From Burkholderia sp. Nafp2/4-1b (GTDB lineage Bacteria; Pseudomonadota; Gammaproteobacteria; Burkholderiales; Burkholderiaceae): a stretch of DNA of 64,000 nucleotides. The stretch is taken from assembly GCF_003635165.1 (NCBI RefSeq), contig NZ_ML058599.1, forward strand, positions 186,001 to 250,000. The letters run 5' to 3'. The stretch's first letter is position 1. Each line of letters begins with the position of its first letter. Positions 47,982-56,796 of this stretch are shown here, in pieces. A program made the position numbers and the translations under genes. A model generated the notes under the pieces. It made no database searches. It saw only the letters and a program-made list of their open reading frames with translations, and was not told where the DNA came from.

Positions 47982-49819
47982 GCGATCCGCGCTATTCGAT
48001 CGGTATCGACCTCGGTACCACCCACTGCGCGCTGTCGTACGTCGACAGCGCCGCGAGCGACGGCGAAAAGATCACCCAGCAGGTGCTGCCGATCGCGCAG
48101 CTGACCGCACCCGGCGCGCTGGAGGCGCGCGACCTGCTGCCGTCGTTCCTCTATCTGCCGCATGAAAGCGAACTGACGCAGGGCGACCTGACGCTGCCCT
48201 GGACGGCCTCGCGCGCGTTCGCGGTCGGCGAGATGGCACGCACGCGCGGCGCCGGCACGCCGATCCGCCTCGTGTCGAGCGCGAAGAGCTGGCTGTGCCA
48301 TCCGGGCGTCGATCGCCGCGCGGCGATCCTGCCGAGCGATGCGCCGCCCGAAGTCGAGCGCGTGTCGCCGCTGGAAAGCTCGATCCGTTATCTCACGCAC
48401 CTGCGCGAAGCGTGGGACCACGCGCATCCCGACGCGCCGTTCGCCGACCAGGACGTGACGGTCACGATCCCCGCGTCGTTCGATCCGGCCGCGCGCGAAC
48501 TGACGGCGGAAGCCGCGCGTGCCGCCGGCTACACGCGGATGACGCTGCTGGAGGAGCCGCAGGCGGCGCTCTACAGCTGGATCCAGAAGAGCGAAGGCGG
48601 CTGGCGCAAGCAGGTGCAGGTCGGCGACCTGATCCTGTGCGTGGACGTCGGCGGCGGCACGACCGATTTGTCGCTGATCGCGGTGGTCGAGCGCGAAGGC
48701 AATCTCGAGCTGCATCGCGTGGCGGTCGGCGAGCACATCCTGCTCGGCGGCGACAACATGGATCTCGCGCTCGCGCACGTGGTCGCGCGCAAGCTCGCGC
48801 AGCAGGGCACGCAGCCCGATCCGTGGCAACTGCGCGCGCTGACCTACGCGTGCCGCTCGGCGAAGGAAACGCTGCTGTCCGACCCGACGACCGACGCGGT
48901 GCCGCTCGTCGTGCCGAGCCGCGGCTCGAAGCTGATCGGCGGCTCGATCCGCACGGAGCTCACGCGCGCGGAACTCACGCAGACGATCCTCGAAGGCTTC
49001 TTCCCGCAAGTCGATGCGGCGGCGCGGCCGGTGAGCCGTGCGCGTGTCGGCCTGACGCAGCTCGGCCTGCCGTATGCGCAGGATGCGGGCATCACGCGCC
49101 ATCTCGCGGCGTTCCTCGGTCGTCAGGTCGCGGCGCTCGACACGCTCGAAGGCGTGCAGCGCACGCTGCCGCAAGGCGCGACGTTCCTGCATCCGACCGC
49201 CGTGCTGTTCAACGGCGGCGTGTTCAAGTCGACGCTGCTCACGCAGCGCGTGCTCGATACGCTCAACAGCTGGCTCGCCGCGGAAGGCGCGCCGGCCGCG
49301 CGCCTGCTCGAAGGCGCGGATCTCGATCTCGCGGTCGCGCGTGGCGCGGCTTACTACGGCTATGTGAAGCGCGGTCGTGGCGTGCGCATTCGCGGCGGCA
49401 CGGCGCGCGCGTACTACGTCGCGATCGAATCGGCGATGCCCGCGGTGCCGGGACTCGAGCCGCCGGTGCAGGCGCTGTGCGTCGCGCCGTTCGGGATGGA
49501 AGAAGGCACCGACGCGGCGCTGCCGCCGCAGGAGTTCGGCCTCGTGGTCGGCGAACCGGTGCAGTTCCGTTTCTTCGGCTCGTCGGTGCGGCGTCAGGAC
49601 CAGGTCGGCACGCTGCTCGACTACTGGTCGCCGGAAGAACTGCAGGAACTCGAGGAAATCCAGGCGACGCTGCCTGCGGAAGGGCGCACGGTCGGCGAGG
49701 TCGTGCCGGTGAAGCTGCATGCGCGCGTGACCGAAGCCGGCACGCTCGAGCTCGAGGCGATCCCGAGCGGCACGGACGAGCGCTGGAAGGTCGAGTTCGA
49801 CGTGCGCGGCACCGCCTGA
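47978..49819 (+). CDS. Hsp70-family (HscC-like) ATPase 1
   Basis: A 613-residue protein with an actin/Hsp70 ATPase domain: IGIDLGTTHCALSYV (phosphate 1), CVDVGGGTTDLSLIAVV (phosphate 2), a PASFDPAARELTAEAARAAGYTRMTLLEEPQAAL connect region and LFNGGVFKS. The C-terminal part (from about 480) is shorter and unlike the DnaK substrate domain. No DnaJ or GrpE gene is nearby. Start is GTG at 47978 overlapping the DUF2760 stop. Tight linkage to a second Hsp70 suggests they act as a pair. Confidence 0.9.
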   Translation: MSDPRYSIGIDLGTTHCALSYVDSAASDGEKITQQVLPIAQLTAPGALEARDLLPSFLYLPHESELTQGDLTLPWTASRAFAVGEMARTRGAGTPIRLVSSAKSWLCHPGVDRRAAILPSDAPPEVERVSPLESSIRYLTHLREAWDHAHPDAPFADQDVTVTIPASFDPAARELTAEAARAAGYTRMTLLEEPQAALYSWIQKSEGGWRKQVQVGDLILCVDVGGGTTDLSLIAVVEREGNLELHRVAVGEHILLGGDNMDLALAHVVARKLAQQGTQPDPWQLRALTYACRSAKETLLSDPTTDAVPLVVPSRGSKLIGGSIRTELTRAELTQTILEGFFPQVDAAARPVSRARVGLTQLGLPYAQDAGITRHLAAFLGRQVAALDTLEGVQRTLPQGATFLHPTAVLFNGGVFKSTLLTQRVLDTLNSWLAAEGAPAARLLEGADLDLAVARGAAYYGYVKRGRGVRIRGGTARAYYVAIESAMPAVPGLEPPVQALCVAPFGMEEGTDAALPPQEFGLVVGEPVQFRFFGSSVRRQDQVGTLLDYWSPEELQELEEIQATLPAEGRTVGEVVPVKLHARVTEAGTLELEAIPSGTDERWKVEFDVRGTA

Positions 49820-49824
49820 GCGCG

Positions 49825-52647
49825 ATGAAACGCTATACGGTCGGCATCGACCTCGGCACGAGCAACACGGTCGTCGCATACGTCGAGGCCGGCTCCGACA
49901 CGATCCGCGTGTTCGACGTCGACCAGTTGGTCGGCCCCGGTGCGGTGGCCGCGCAGCCGCTGCTGCCGTCGGTGCGCTATCACCCGGCGGCGGGCGAATT
50001 GCCGCCGGATGCGCTGCGGTTGCCGTGGGCGGCTGATGCGAAGGCTGGTTCGAAGGCTGATGCGAAGGCCGATGCGAAGGCCGATTCGAAGGCCGACGCG
50101 AAGGCTGATCCGAAAGCCAACGCGAATGCGGCCGGTGCACTGCCGGCCGTGATCGGCCGCTATGCGCGCACGCTCGGCGCGCAGGTGCCGGGCCGGCTCG
50201 TGACGAGCGCGAAGAGCTGGTTGTCGCACGCGTCGGTCGACCGGCTCGCGGCGATCCTGCCGTGGGGCGCGGCCGACGGCGTCGACAAGGTGTCGCCGGT
50301 CGACGCGAGCGCGAGCTATCTCGCGCATGTGCGGGCCGCGTGGGACGCACATTTTCCCGATGCGCCGCTTGCGAAGCAGGACGTGATCCTGACGGTGCCC
50401 GCGTCGTTCGACGACGGCGCACGCGCGTTGACCGTCGAGGCGGCCAAGCGCGCGAAACTGCCGGCGCTGCGCTTGCTGGAAGAGCCGCAGGCCGCGTTCT
50501 ACGACTGGTTGTACGGCCAGCGCGCGACATTGCGCGACACGTTCGCCGCGCCGCGCCGTGTGCTGATCTGCGACGTCGGCGGTGGCACGACCGATCTCAC
50601 GCTCGTCGACGTCGCACCCGGCGACGACGGCGAGCCGACTTTCTCGCGCGTCGGCGTCGGCAATCACCTGATGCTCGGCGGCGACAACATGGACCTCGCG
50701 CTCGCGCGCCTGGTCGAGACGCGGCTGACCGAGCCCGGCACGCGGCTGTCCGCCGCGAGCCTGTCGCAGCTCGTCGAACGCTGCCGCGCGGCGAAGGAGC
50801 GGCTGCTCGGCGACGACGCGCCCGCGTCCGTCACCGTGACGCTGCTCGGCGCGGGCAGCAAGCTCGTCGGCGGCGCGCGTTCGGCCGAGCTGACGCGGCA
50901 GGAAGTCGAGCAGATCGTCGTCGACGGGTTCTTTCCGCAGGTCGACGCCGGCGAGCTGCCGCGCCGTGCGCGGGCCGCGATCGTCGAATTCGGTTTGCCG
51001 TATGCGAGCGACGCGGCCGTCACGCGCCACGTCGCCGCGTTCCTGAAGCGTCATGCGGAAGGCCCGCTGCCCGACACGCTGCTGCTCAACGGCGGCGTGT
51101 TCCGCGCCGGCGCGCTCGCCGGCCGTCTCGCGCAGACGCTCGGCGCATGGCGCGGCGCGCCGCTCGACGTGCTGCACAACGCGCATCCGGATGTGGCCGT
51201 CGCGCGCGGCGCGGTGGCGTACGGGCTCGCGCGTGCGGGACATGCGCCGCGCATCGGCGGCGGCTCCGCGCGCAGCTATTTCCTCGTGCTCGACGATGGC
51301 GAAGGCGCCGCGGCGCCGCGCGGGGTCTGCCTGCTGCCGCGCGGATCGGAAGAGGGCCGAGAGATCCGGCTCGACGCGCGCACGTTCGCACTGCAGCTCG
51401 GACAGCCGGTGCGTTTCCACCTCGTGTCGACGGTGGCCGACACCGTGTACCAGCCCGGCGATCTCGTCGAACTGGACGGCGGCGATTTCGTGCGGCTGCC
51501 GCCGATCGCGACGGTCGTCGACGCGAAGGCGGGCAGCGACGCGCGCGAAACGCCGGTGAAGCTCACCGCGTCGCTGACCGAGGTCGGCACGCTCGAAATG
51601 CACTGCATCGCGACCGACGATCCGTCACGACGCTGGCGGCTCGAATTCCAGTTGCGCGGCGATGCGCCCGCGCAAGGCGACGATGCAGCGCTCGCACGTC
51701 ACCCGCGTGTCGACCATGCGATCGAACTGATCGATCGCTCGTTCGGCAGCAAGGCCGCGAACGTCACGCCGAAGGACACGAAACGGTTGCGCGCGCAACT
51801 TGAGCAGGTGCTCGGCCCGCGCGACGAGTGGGACGTCGGTCTCGCGCGCGAACTGTTCGACGCGTTGCTCGCACGTGCGCGACGCCGGCGGCGCTCGGCC
51901 GATCATGAACGTGCGTGGCTGAACCTCGCCGGCTATTGCCTGCGCCCCGGCTTCGGCCATCCGCTCGACGCCTGGCGGATGGAGCAGCTGTGGCCGCTGT
52001 TCGACGACGGGATCCAGTACGTGAACGACGCGCAGGTGTGGTCCGAGTGGTGGACGCTGTGGCGGCGCGTGGCCGGCGGCCTCGACGACGACGCGCAGAC
52101 GCAGGTGCGCGACGCGATTGCATTCCTCGAACCGTCCGACGACAAGCGCCGCAAGCTGCCGTTCGATCCGGCCAAGGTCGGCCCGGCCGACATGACGCGC
52201 TTGTCGGCATCGCTCGAACGCTTGCCCGTCGAGCGCAAGATCGAACTGGCCGAACGCTTGATCGTGCAATTGCAGAAGCCGGCCGAGCGCACGCTGTGTG
52301 CATGGGCGCTCGGGCGGATCGGTGCGCGCCGGCCGTTCTACGGCAGCGCGCACAGTGTCGTGCCGCCTGACGTCGCGAACCGCTGGCTCGACGCGTTGTT
52401 CGCACTCGACTGGAAGCAGGTCGAACCCGCCGCTTTCGCGGTCGCGCAGATCGCGCGGATGACGGGCGATCGTGAGCGCGATTTGCCGGACGACACGCGT
52501 GAAGCGGTAATCAAGCGTCTGTCGGCCGCGAATGCGTCGGCGACGTGGATCGACATGGTGCGCGAAGCGATTGCGTTCGACGAAGCCGACACGGCGCGCG
52601 TGTTCGGCGAAACGCTGCCGGCCGGGTTGAAGCTGCTGGGCGGTTGA
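49825..52647 (+). CDS. Hsp70-family ATPase 2 with C-terminal extension (DUF3731-like)
   Basis: A 940-residue protein. Residues 1-600 form an Hsp70-like ATPase (VGIDLGTSNTVVAYVEAG, CDVGGGTTDLTLVDV, LLNGGVFRAGAL), interrupted at about 73-105 by a Lys/Ala/Asp repeat (see 50041-50130) that the sister protein lacks. The last 300 or so residues (from about 610, HPRVDHAIELIDRSFGSKAANVTPKDTKRLRAQLEQVLG onward) are helical and correspond to the DUF3731 region typical of this subfamily. Starts 5 bp after the first Hsp70. Role unknown; perhaps chaperoning a dedicated client. Confidence 0.9.
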   Translation: MKRYTVGIDLGTSNTVVAYVEAGSDTIRVFDVDQLVGPGAVAAQPLLPSVRYHPAAGELPPDALRLPWAADAKAGSKADAKADAKADSKADAKADPKANANAAGALPAVIGRYARTLGAQVPGRLVTSAKSWLSHASVDRLAAILPWGAADGVDKVSPVDASASYLAHVRAAWDAHFPDAPLAKQDVILTVPASFDDGARALTVEAAKRAKLPALRLLEEPQAAFYDWLYGQRATLRDTFAAPRRVLICDVGGGTTDLTLVDVAPGDDGEPTFSRVGVGNHLMLGGDNMDLALARLVETRLTEPGTRLSAASLSQLVERCRAAKERLLGDDAPASVTVTLLGAGSKLVGGARSAELTRQEVEQIVVDGFFPQVDAGELPRRARAAIVEFGLPYASDAAVTRHVAAFLKRHAEGPLPDTLLLNGGVFRAGALAGRLAQTLGAWRGAPLDVLHNAHPDVAVARGAVAYGLARAGHAPRIGGGSARSYFLVLDDGEGAAAPRGVCLLPRGSEEGREIRLDARTFALQLGQPVRFHLVSTVADTVYQPGDLVELDGGDFVRLPPIATVVDAKAGSDARETPVKLTASLTEVGTLEMHCIATDDPSRRWRLEFQLRGDAPAQGDDAALARHPRVDHAIELIDRSFGSKAANVTPKDTKRLRAQLEQVLGPRDEWDVGLARELFDALLARARRRRRSADHERAWLNLAGYCLRPGFGHPLDAWRMEQLWPLFDDGIQYVNDAQVWSEWWTLWRRVAGGLDDDAQTQVRDAIAFLEPSDDKRRKLPFDPAKVGPADMTRLSASLERLPVERKIELAERLIVQLQKPAERTLCAWALGRIGARRPFYGSAHSVVPPDVANRWLDALFALDWKQVEPAAFAVAQIARMTGDRERDLPDDTREAVIKRLSAANASATWIDMVREAIAFDEADTARVFGETLPAGLKLLGG
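50041..50130 (+). repeat. In-frame 12-bp tandem repeat (Ala-Lys-Ala-Asp) in Hsp70 protein 2
   Basis: About seven copies of a 12-bp unit resembling AAGGCYGATGCG, coding Lys-Ala-Asp/Ser-Ala, drift only slightly between copies. They interrupt the ATPase domain at residues 73-105. A length-variable minisatellite is likely. Confidence 0.8.
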
Positions 52648-52656
52648 TCGAAAGGC

Positions 52657-52693
52657 GCGATGCTTCGATCGCGTTCGCAGATCGAAGCATCGC
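52657..52693. terminator. Bidirectional terminator hairpin between Hsp70 2 and ctlX
   Basis: GCGATGCTTCGATC and GATCGAAGCATCGC form a perfect 14-bp stem (9-nt loop) in the 72-bp gap between two convergent genes. No T tract is evident. Confidence 0.65.
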
Positions 52694-52719
52694 CCGATTG
52701 TGCCACCGGGCTTGTTCTC

Positions 52720-53721
52720 TCACGCGTGCGGCAGCGGTTCGGGTTGCCGCGCCACCGAATCCATTTTCTTCACGTCATGTGCCGCCGCGCGCCGCGCGAG
52801 ATGAATCCCCGCGAGCATGCAGCGCACCGAGCCGCCGGCGAGTTCGATCGTCGGCACGTCGAGCGGCAGCAGCCGCGCGGAGCGTTCGATCGTCGCGCGC
52901 TGGTCACTCGTCAGGCAGTCGAATGCCCGCCGCGACAGCGCAAGCACGCGTCCGTCCTTGCCTGACAGCTCCAGCGTATTGCCCGCGAAATTCGCGATCT
53001 GCGCGTGATCGAGCGCGATCACGGTGCGCCCCGTTTCGGCCAGGCGTTGCGCGATTTCGTCGCGGCGGCGCTGGTCCGCGATCAGGTCGAGACCGACCAT
53101 CGCGAACTCGGTCGCGACGCTCATCATCACGTTCGTGTGATAGATCGGCTTCCCGTTCGCGTCGGCCGTGTCGAAGCAGATCGGCTCGAAGTTGAAGTTC
53201 GTGCAGAAGCGTTCGAGCGCCACCGGATCGGCACGGCGCGAACGCGCGGTGTATGCGATCCGCGCGACATGATCGAGCACCATCGCGCCGGTGCCTTCCA
53301 GGAACACGTCGTCGTATTCCAGCCCGGAGTAGTCGATCACGTCCTGCACGCGGTACTCGGCCTTCAGCATCTCGATCACATCGTGCCGGCGCTCGCGGCG
53401 GCGATTCGGGCTATGCATCGGAAACAGCGCGATGTGCCCGCCCGGATGCGTCGAGAACCAGTTGTTCGGGAACACGGAGTCGGGCGTGTCGCGCTCGCCG
53501 TGGTCGTCGAACACGTGCACGCGCACGCCGGCGTCCGTGAGCGTCTGCGCGGCGGCCGTGACTTCGTCGCGCGCGGCGGCCGACACCGACGACGGGTCGT
53601 GCACGCCGCCTGCGGCCGTGCGCTGGAACGCGTTGTCGGCCGCGGTCTGCGGGTTCGGCAGGAAGCGGTGCGGCCGGATCATCACGACGGCGGCCGGCGC
53701 CTGGATCGATACGAGGTTCAT
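52720..53721 (-). CDS. ctlX: Citrulline hydrolase CtlX (arginine-deiminase/DDAH fold)
   Basis: A 333-residue amidinotransferase-fold enzyme: MIRPHRFLPNPQTAADNAFQ, SVFPNNWFSTHPGGHIALFPM, GLEYDDVFLEGTGAMVLDH, PIYHTNVMMSV (catalytic His) and GGSVRCMLAGIHL with nucleophile C301. This layout matches the citrulline-utilisation hydrolase CtlX, which converts citrulline to ornithine with loss of carbon dioxide and ammonia; dimethylarginine hydrolases are close relatives. The adjacent ornithine cyclodeaminase supports ornithine as product. No arginine deiminase operon is near. Confidence 0.85.
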   Translation of the reverse strand: MNLVSIQAPAAVVMIRPHRFLPNPQTAADNAFQRTAAGGVHDPSSVSAAARDEVTAAAQTLTDAGVRVHVFDDHGERDTPDSVFPNNWFSTHPGGHIALFPMHSPNRRRERRHDVIEMLKAEYRVQDVIDYSGLEYDDVFLEGTGAMVLDHVARIAYTARSRRADPVALERFCTNFNFEPICFDTADANGKPIYHTNVMMSVATEFAMVGLDLIADQRRRDEIAQRLAETGRTVIALDHAQIANFAGNTLELSGKDGRVLALSRRAFDCLTSDQRATIERSARLLPLDVPTIELAGGSVRCMLAGIHLARRAAAHDVKKMDSVARQPEPLPHA

Positions 53722-53778
53722 GAAGGTAGAGGCGAGAGGCGGGGAGCCGGGCAGCGCGCACGCCGCCCGGGACGACGA

Positions 53779-54858
53779 TCAGCGTGCGAACGCGGCGACG
53801 GCTTCGGTCACGAACGCCGAGTGACCCTGCGCGATCGCGGCCGGATCGTCGATCAGCGCGAACAGGTTCTTGGGATCGACGGCCGGCGGAATCAGCGCGA
53901 TCTCGACGCCCGCGTTGTGCTGCTGCGCGAGCGCGTACAGGTAGCGCAGCGCCGAGTAATCCTCGAGCGCGAAGCCGACCGAGTCGAACACCGTCACTTC
54001 GTCCGCGCGTTCGCGGCCGGTCGTTTCGCCTTGCAGCACGCGCCACAGTTCGGTCACCGGGAAGTCGGCCGGCATCTGCTGGATCTCGCCCTCGATGCGC
54101 GACTGCGGCTCGAACTCGACGAACACGCGGCCCGCATGCAGCACGCCCGCCTCGAGCTCGGTCTTGCCCGGGCAATCGCCGCCGACCGCGTTCAGGTGCA
54201 TGCCGGGCTCGATCATGTCGGCCGTGACGATGGTCGCGTACGCCTTGTCGGCGGTGACGGTCGTCACGATGTCGGCGCCGCGCACGGCATCGGCTGTCGA
54301 CGCGGCACGCACGACGCGCAGTTCAGGGTACGCGGCGAGGTTCCGCACGAGCTTGTCGGTCGCGAGCGGATCGACGTCGAACAAGCGGATCTCTTCGATG
54401 CCGAGCAGCGTGTGGAACGCGATTGCCTGGAATTCGCTCTGCGCGCCGTTGCCGATCAGCGCCATCGTGCGCGAGTCGGGGCGGGCGAGCGCCTGCGCGG
54501 CGAGCACCGACGTCGCGGCCGTGCGCAGCGCGGTGGTCAGCGTCAGTTCGGCGAGCAGCAGCGGATAGCCGGTATCGACTTCGGCGAGCGCGCCGAACGC
54601 CATCACCGTGTGCATCCCGCGCGCGGCGTTGACGGGGTGGCCGTTCACGTACTTGAACGCGAACAGCGACGCGTTCGCGACGGGCATCAGTTCGATCACG
54701 CCGTCGCGCGAGTGGCACGCGACGCGCGGCGACTTGTCGAAGTCGGCCCAGTGCAGGTAATCGGCGCGCAGCGTGTCGACGAGCTCACGCAGGAACGGCG
54801 TGACGCCGGTTTTGGCGATCAGTCGGGCGGTGGCGGGAACGTCGAGGAAGCGAGTCAT
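53779..54858 (-). CDS. ocd: Ornithine cyclodeaminase
   Basis: A 359-residue NAD-dependent enzyme converting ornithine to proline and ammonia. MPVANASLFAFKYVNGHPVNAARGMHTVMAFGALAE, TTALRTAATSVLAAQALARPDSRTMALIGNGAQSEFQAIAF (dinucleotide motif GNGAQS) and ADIVTTVTADKAYATIV fit ornithine cyclodeaminases. First gene of a leftward operon with ctlX (57 bp apart), so citrulline would be turned to proline in two steps. GGAG precedes its ATG; a phased-repeat regulatory region lies between it and the Lrp gene. Confidence 0.88.
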   Translation of the reverse strand: MTRFLDVPATARLIAKTGVTPFLRELVDTLRADYLHWADFDKSPRVACHSRDGVIELMPVANASLFAFKYVNGHPVNAARGMHTVMAFGALAEVDTGYPLLLAELTLTTALRTAATSVLAAQALARPDSRTMALIGNGAQSEFQAIAFHTLLGIEEIRLFDVDPLATDKLVRNLAAYPELRVVRAASTADAVRGADIVTTVTADKAYATIVTADMIEPGMHLNAVGGDCPGKTELEAGVLHAGRVFVEFEPQSRIEGEIQQMPADFPVTELWRVLQGETTGRERADEVTVFDSVGFALEDYSALRYLYALAQQHNAGVEIALIPPAVDPKNLFALIDDPAAIAQGHSAFVTEAVAAFAR

Positions 54859-55042
54859 CGGTCTGTCTCCATTTTGTTACCGGGAAGGGTGTCCTGGCGT
54901 TCTGGTCGACCGGGGCGGGCGCGTCGGCCCGGGCCCCGGCTCCATGAAAAGCAGCGGTGCGGGCAGCGGGTGCGGGCAGCGGCGCGGCGTATCGGGCCGG
55001 TCGATGAGTCATTATTTCCGGGAGTCGGGCCAACAAAAAGAC

Positions 55043-55101
55043 GGCAAAAATGGCAGATTTCTCGATAGACTTGGCAGATTGCTGGCCATATCCGGCAATA
55101 T
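55043..55101. promoter_or_regulatory. GGCA-core repeats phased 21 bp between ocd and the Lrp gene
   Basis: TGGCAGATT occurs twice (55051-55059 and 55072-55080), exactly 21 bp apart, and CGGCAATAT follows at 55093, another 21 bp on; a fourth GGCA lies 9 bp before the first. Two-turn spacing puts all sites on one helix face, as for Lrp/AsnC octamers wrapping DNA. Probably the operator of both divergent genes. Confidence 0.55.
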
Positions 55102-55186
55102 GCTCAGTTCCCACTGGTCGAAATGTGCGGTGTCCGGCACGCTGGCGGCCGGTTCACGCTCTCGTACTCAACAGGAAGGTCCGTTC

Positions 55187-55618
55187 ATGATTACGCTCGA
55201 CGACGTCGACCGGCAGCTCATCGCGCTGTTGCGCGACAACGCACGGCTGCCCGTCGTCGCCCTCGCGAAAGCGTTACGCGTCGCGCGCGCGACCGTGCAG
55301 AACCGGCTGACGCGGCTGGAGAAGAACGGCGTGATCGTCGGTTATACGGTGCGGCTCAAGCCGGCGGCCGAGCGGCACCGGATCCGCGCGCTGATGTCGA
55401 TTGCCGTGCAGGGCAATCGCGGCGCGGAAGTGGTGAAGGTACTGCGCGGGCATCCGAACGTCGCGTCGATCCACAGCACGAACGGGCGCTGGGATCTGGT
55501 TGCCGAACTGCACGCCGATTCACTCGAGCATTTCGACCGCGTGCTCGGCGCGATCCGGTTGATCGACGGGATCGCGAGCACGGAGACGAGCATCCTGTTG
55601 TCGACGCACAAGGCGTGA
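55187..55618 (+). CDS. Lrp/AsnC-family transcriptional regulator
   Basis: A 143-residue regulator with an HTH_AsnC domain (LDDVDRQLIALLRDNARLPVVALAKALRVARATVQNRLTRLEKNGVIVGYTV) and an effector-binding ferredoxin-like domain (about 65-140, RALMSIAVQGNRGAEVVKVLRGHPNVASIHSTNGRWDLV). Divergent from ocd/ctlX, with AGGAAGG before the ATG at 55187. Expected to respond to an amino acid such as ornithine, citrulline or proline and control that operon. Confidence 0.92.
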   Translation: MITLDDVDRQLIALLRDNARLPVVALAKALRVARATVQNRLTRLEKNGVIVGYTVRLKPAAERHRIRALMSIAVQGNRGAEVVKVLRGHPNVASIHSTNGRWDLVAELHADSLEHFDRVLGAIRLIDGIASTETSILLSTHKA

Positions 55619-55672
55619 CGCACGGCGGCTTGCGTGCCGGCCCGCGCGTCGGCGTATCGGCGTGTCAGCGTG

Positions 55673-56269
55673 TCAGTCGCCCGCGTGCGGTTCGGGAAAC
55701 ACTGGCTCGCCCAGCGTCAGCATCAACCGGTTCGCCCATGCGAAGATCGCGATGGCGTGCGACAGGTCGAGAATGTCCTCATGCGTGAGCCCTTCCGCTT
55801 CGAGCGCCGCGATATCGCGCTCATCTACCGCGTCGGGCCGTTCGGTCAGCGCGATCGCATAGCGGATGATCGCGCGTTCGCGCGCGGTCGTGCCGGCGGT
55901 GGCCGGATCGTCGAACACCTGATCGATCGCATCGGTACGTTTCGCGAGTTGCATGAAGCGTTGCGCATGCACCGATGCGCAATACACGCAGCCGTTCACG
56001 CGCGACACGGCCGTGCTCGCCAGCTCGCGCTCCGCACGCGACAGTGCGCCCGGGCCGTACATGATCGCGTTGAACACGCCCGAGCGCTGCCGCAGGATCT
56101 CCGGCAGATGGACGAGCAGCAGGTAATAGTCAGACGTCTTCGCCTGCGGATGGCTCGCTTCGAGCACCGCGAGCTGGTCGGCCGTTGCGGCATCGAGCGA
56201 CACGGTATCGAGCCATGCGCGCCAGCCGAGCGTGTCGGACGTGAAGCCGTGGGTGGTCGGCGCGCTCAT
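55673..56269 (-). CDS. Alkylhydroperoxidase-like (AhpD-fold) peroxidase-related protein
   Basis: A 198-residue carboxymuconolactone-decarboxylase-fold protein with the AhpD redox pair in NGCVYCASVHAQRF (CxxC plus His). It resembles the Avi_7169-type alkylhydroperoxidase proteins that accompany Avi_7170-type CMD proteins in flavin monooxygenase clusters. It may remove peroxides made by the upstream flavoenzyme. Its ATG overlaps the CMD gene stop by 4 bp; last gene of a coupled leftward operon. Confidence 0.85.
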   Translation of the reverse strand: MSAPTTHGFTSDTLGWRAWLDTVSLDAATADQLAVLEASHPQAKTSDYYLLLVHLPEILRQRSGVFNAIMYGPGALSRAERELASTAVSRVNGCVYCASVHAQRFMQLAKRTDAIDQVFDDPATAGTTARERAIIRYAIALTERPDAVDERDIAALEAEGLTHEDILDLSHAIAIFAWANRLMLTLGEPVFPEPHAGD

Positions 56270-56796
56270 GCGGCCTCCCGTGCGGCGCGCGCCTGCAATG
56301 CCTGTGCGGCTGCCGCGACACGCAACTGATACGCAACGAACGCGACGAGCTGCGACAGCGCGACGATCGCGGGTGTCGTGAATCCGGCTGCCTTCAGCGC
56401 ATCGAGGTCGGCCGGACGTGCGTCGACGGGCGAGAGCGTCAGGCGCCGCGCATGCACGAGCAGCGCGCCGAGGCGTCCAGGCAACGCGTCGAATGAATCG
56501 GCGTCCGCCCGGGCGATGTCGTCGGGCGTACCGCCCGCATCGATCAGTCTTGTGCGATAGGTCGCGGCGAGCGCGTGTGCATTCGACCGCTGTGCCACAT
56601 AGCGCGCCGCATGCAGTCGTTCGATCAACGAAAGATCGCGCAATGCAGGGTCGAACAGCGCGGCTTCGCTGAGCTGCGTGTGGCGCAGCACCTTGTCGCG
56701 TGCGCGGCGCAGTGCGGCGACCGCATCGCCGTCGCGCAGGCCGGCGACCGTGTCGATCGTGTCCGGCACGGTGGCCGGCGTGGTGGGTTCAGTCAT
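56266..56796 (-). CDS. CMD-domain protein (Avi_7170-like), companion of the AhpD-like protein
   Basis: A 176-residue protein of the carboxymuconolactone-decarboxylase-like group: DIARADADSFDALPGRLGALLVHARRLTLSP, then LKAAGFTTPAIVALSQLVAFVAYQLRV. It has no CxxC, so it lacks the AhpD redox centre and may be a structural partner of the next gene's product, with which it always travels. Overlaps the FAD oxidoreductase stop by 8 bp and the AhpD-like start by 4 bp. Confidence 0.82.
   Translation of the reverse strand: MTEPTTPATVPDTIDTVAGLRDGDAVAALRRARDKVLRHTQLSEAALFDPALRDLSLIERLHAARYVAQRSNAHALAATYRTRLIDAGGTPDDIARADADSFDALPGRLGALLVHARRLTLSPVDARPADLDALKAAGFTTPAIVALSQLVAFVAYQLRVAAAAQALQARAAREAA

Noticed and set aside
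47687..50530. 947-residue minus-strand frame opposite the DUF2760/Hsp70 genes
   Set aside because: Arg-rich shadow of two clear Hsp70 ATPases; no recognisable motif.
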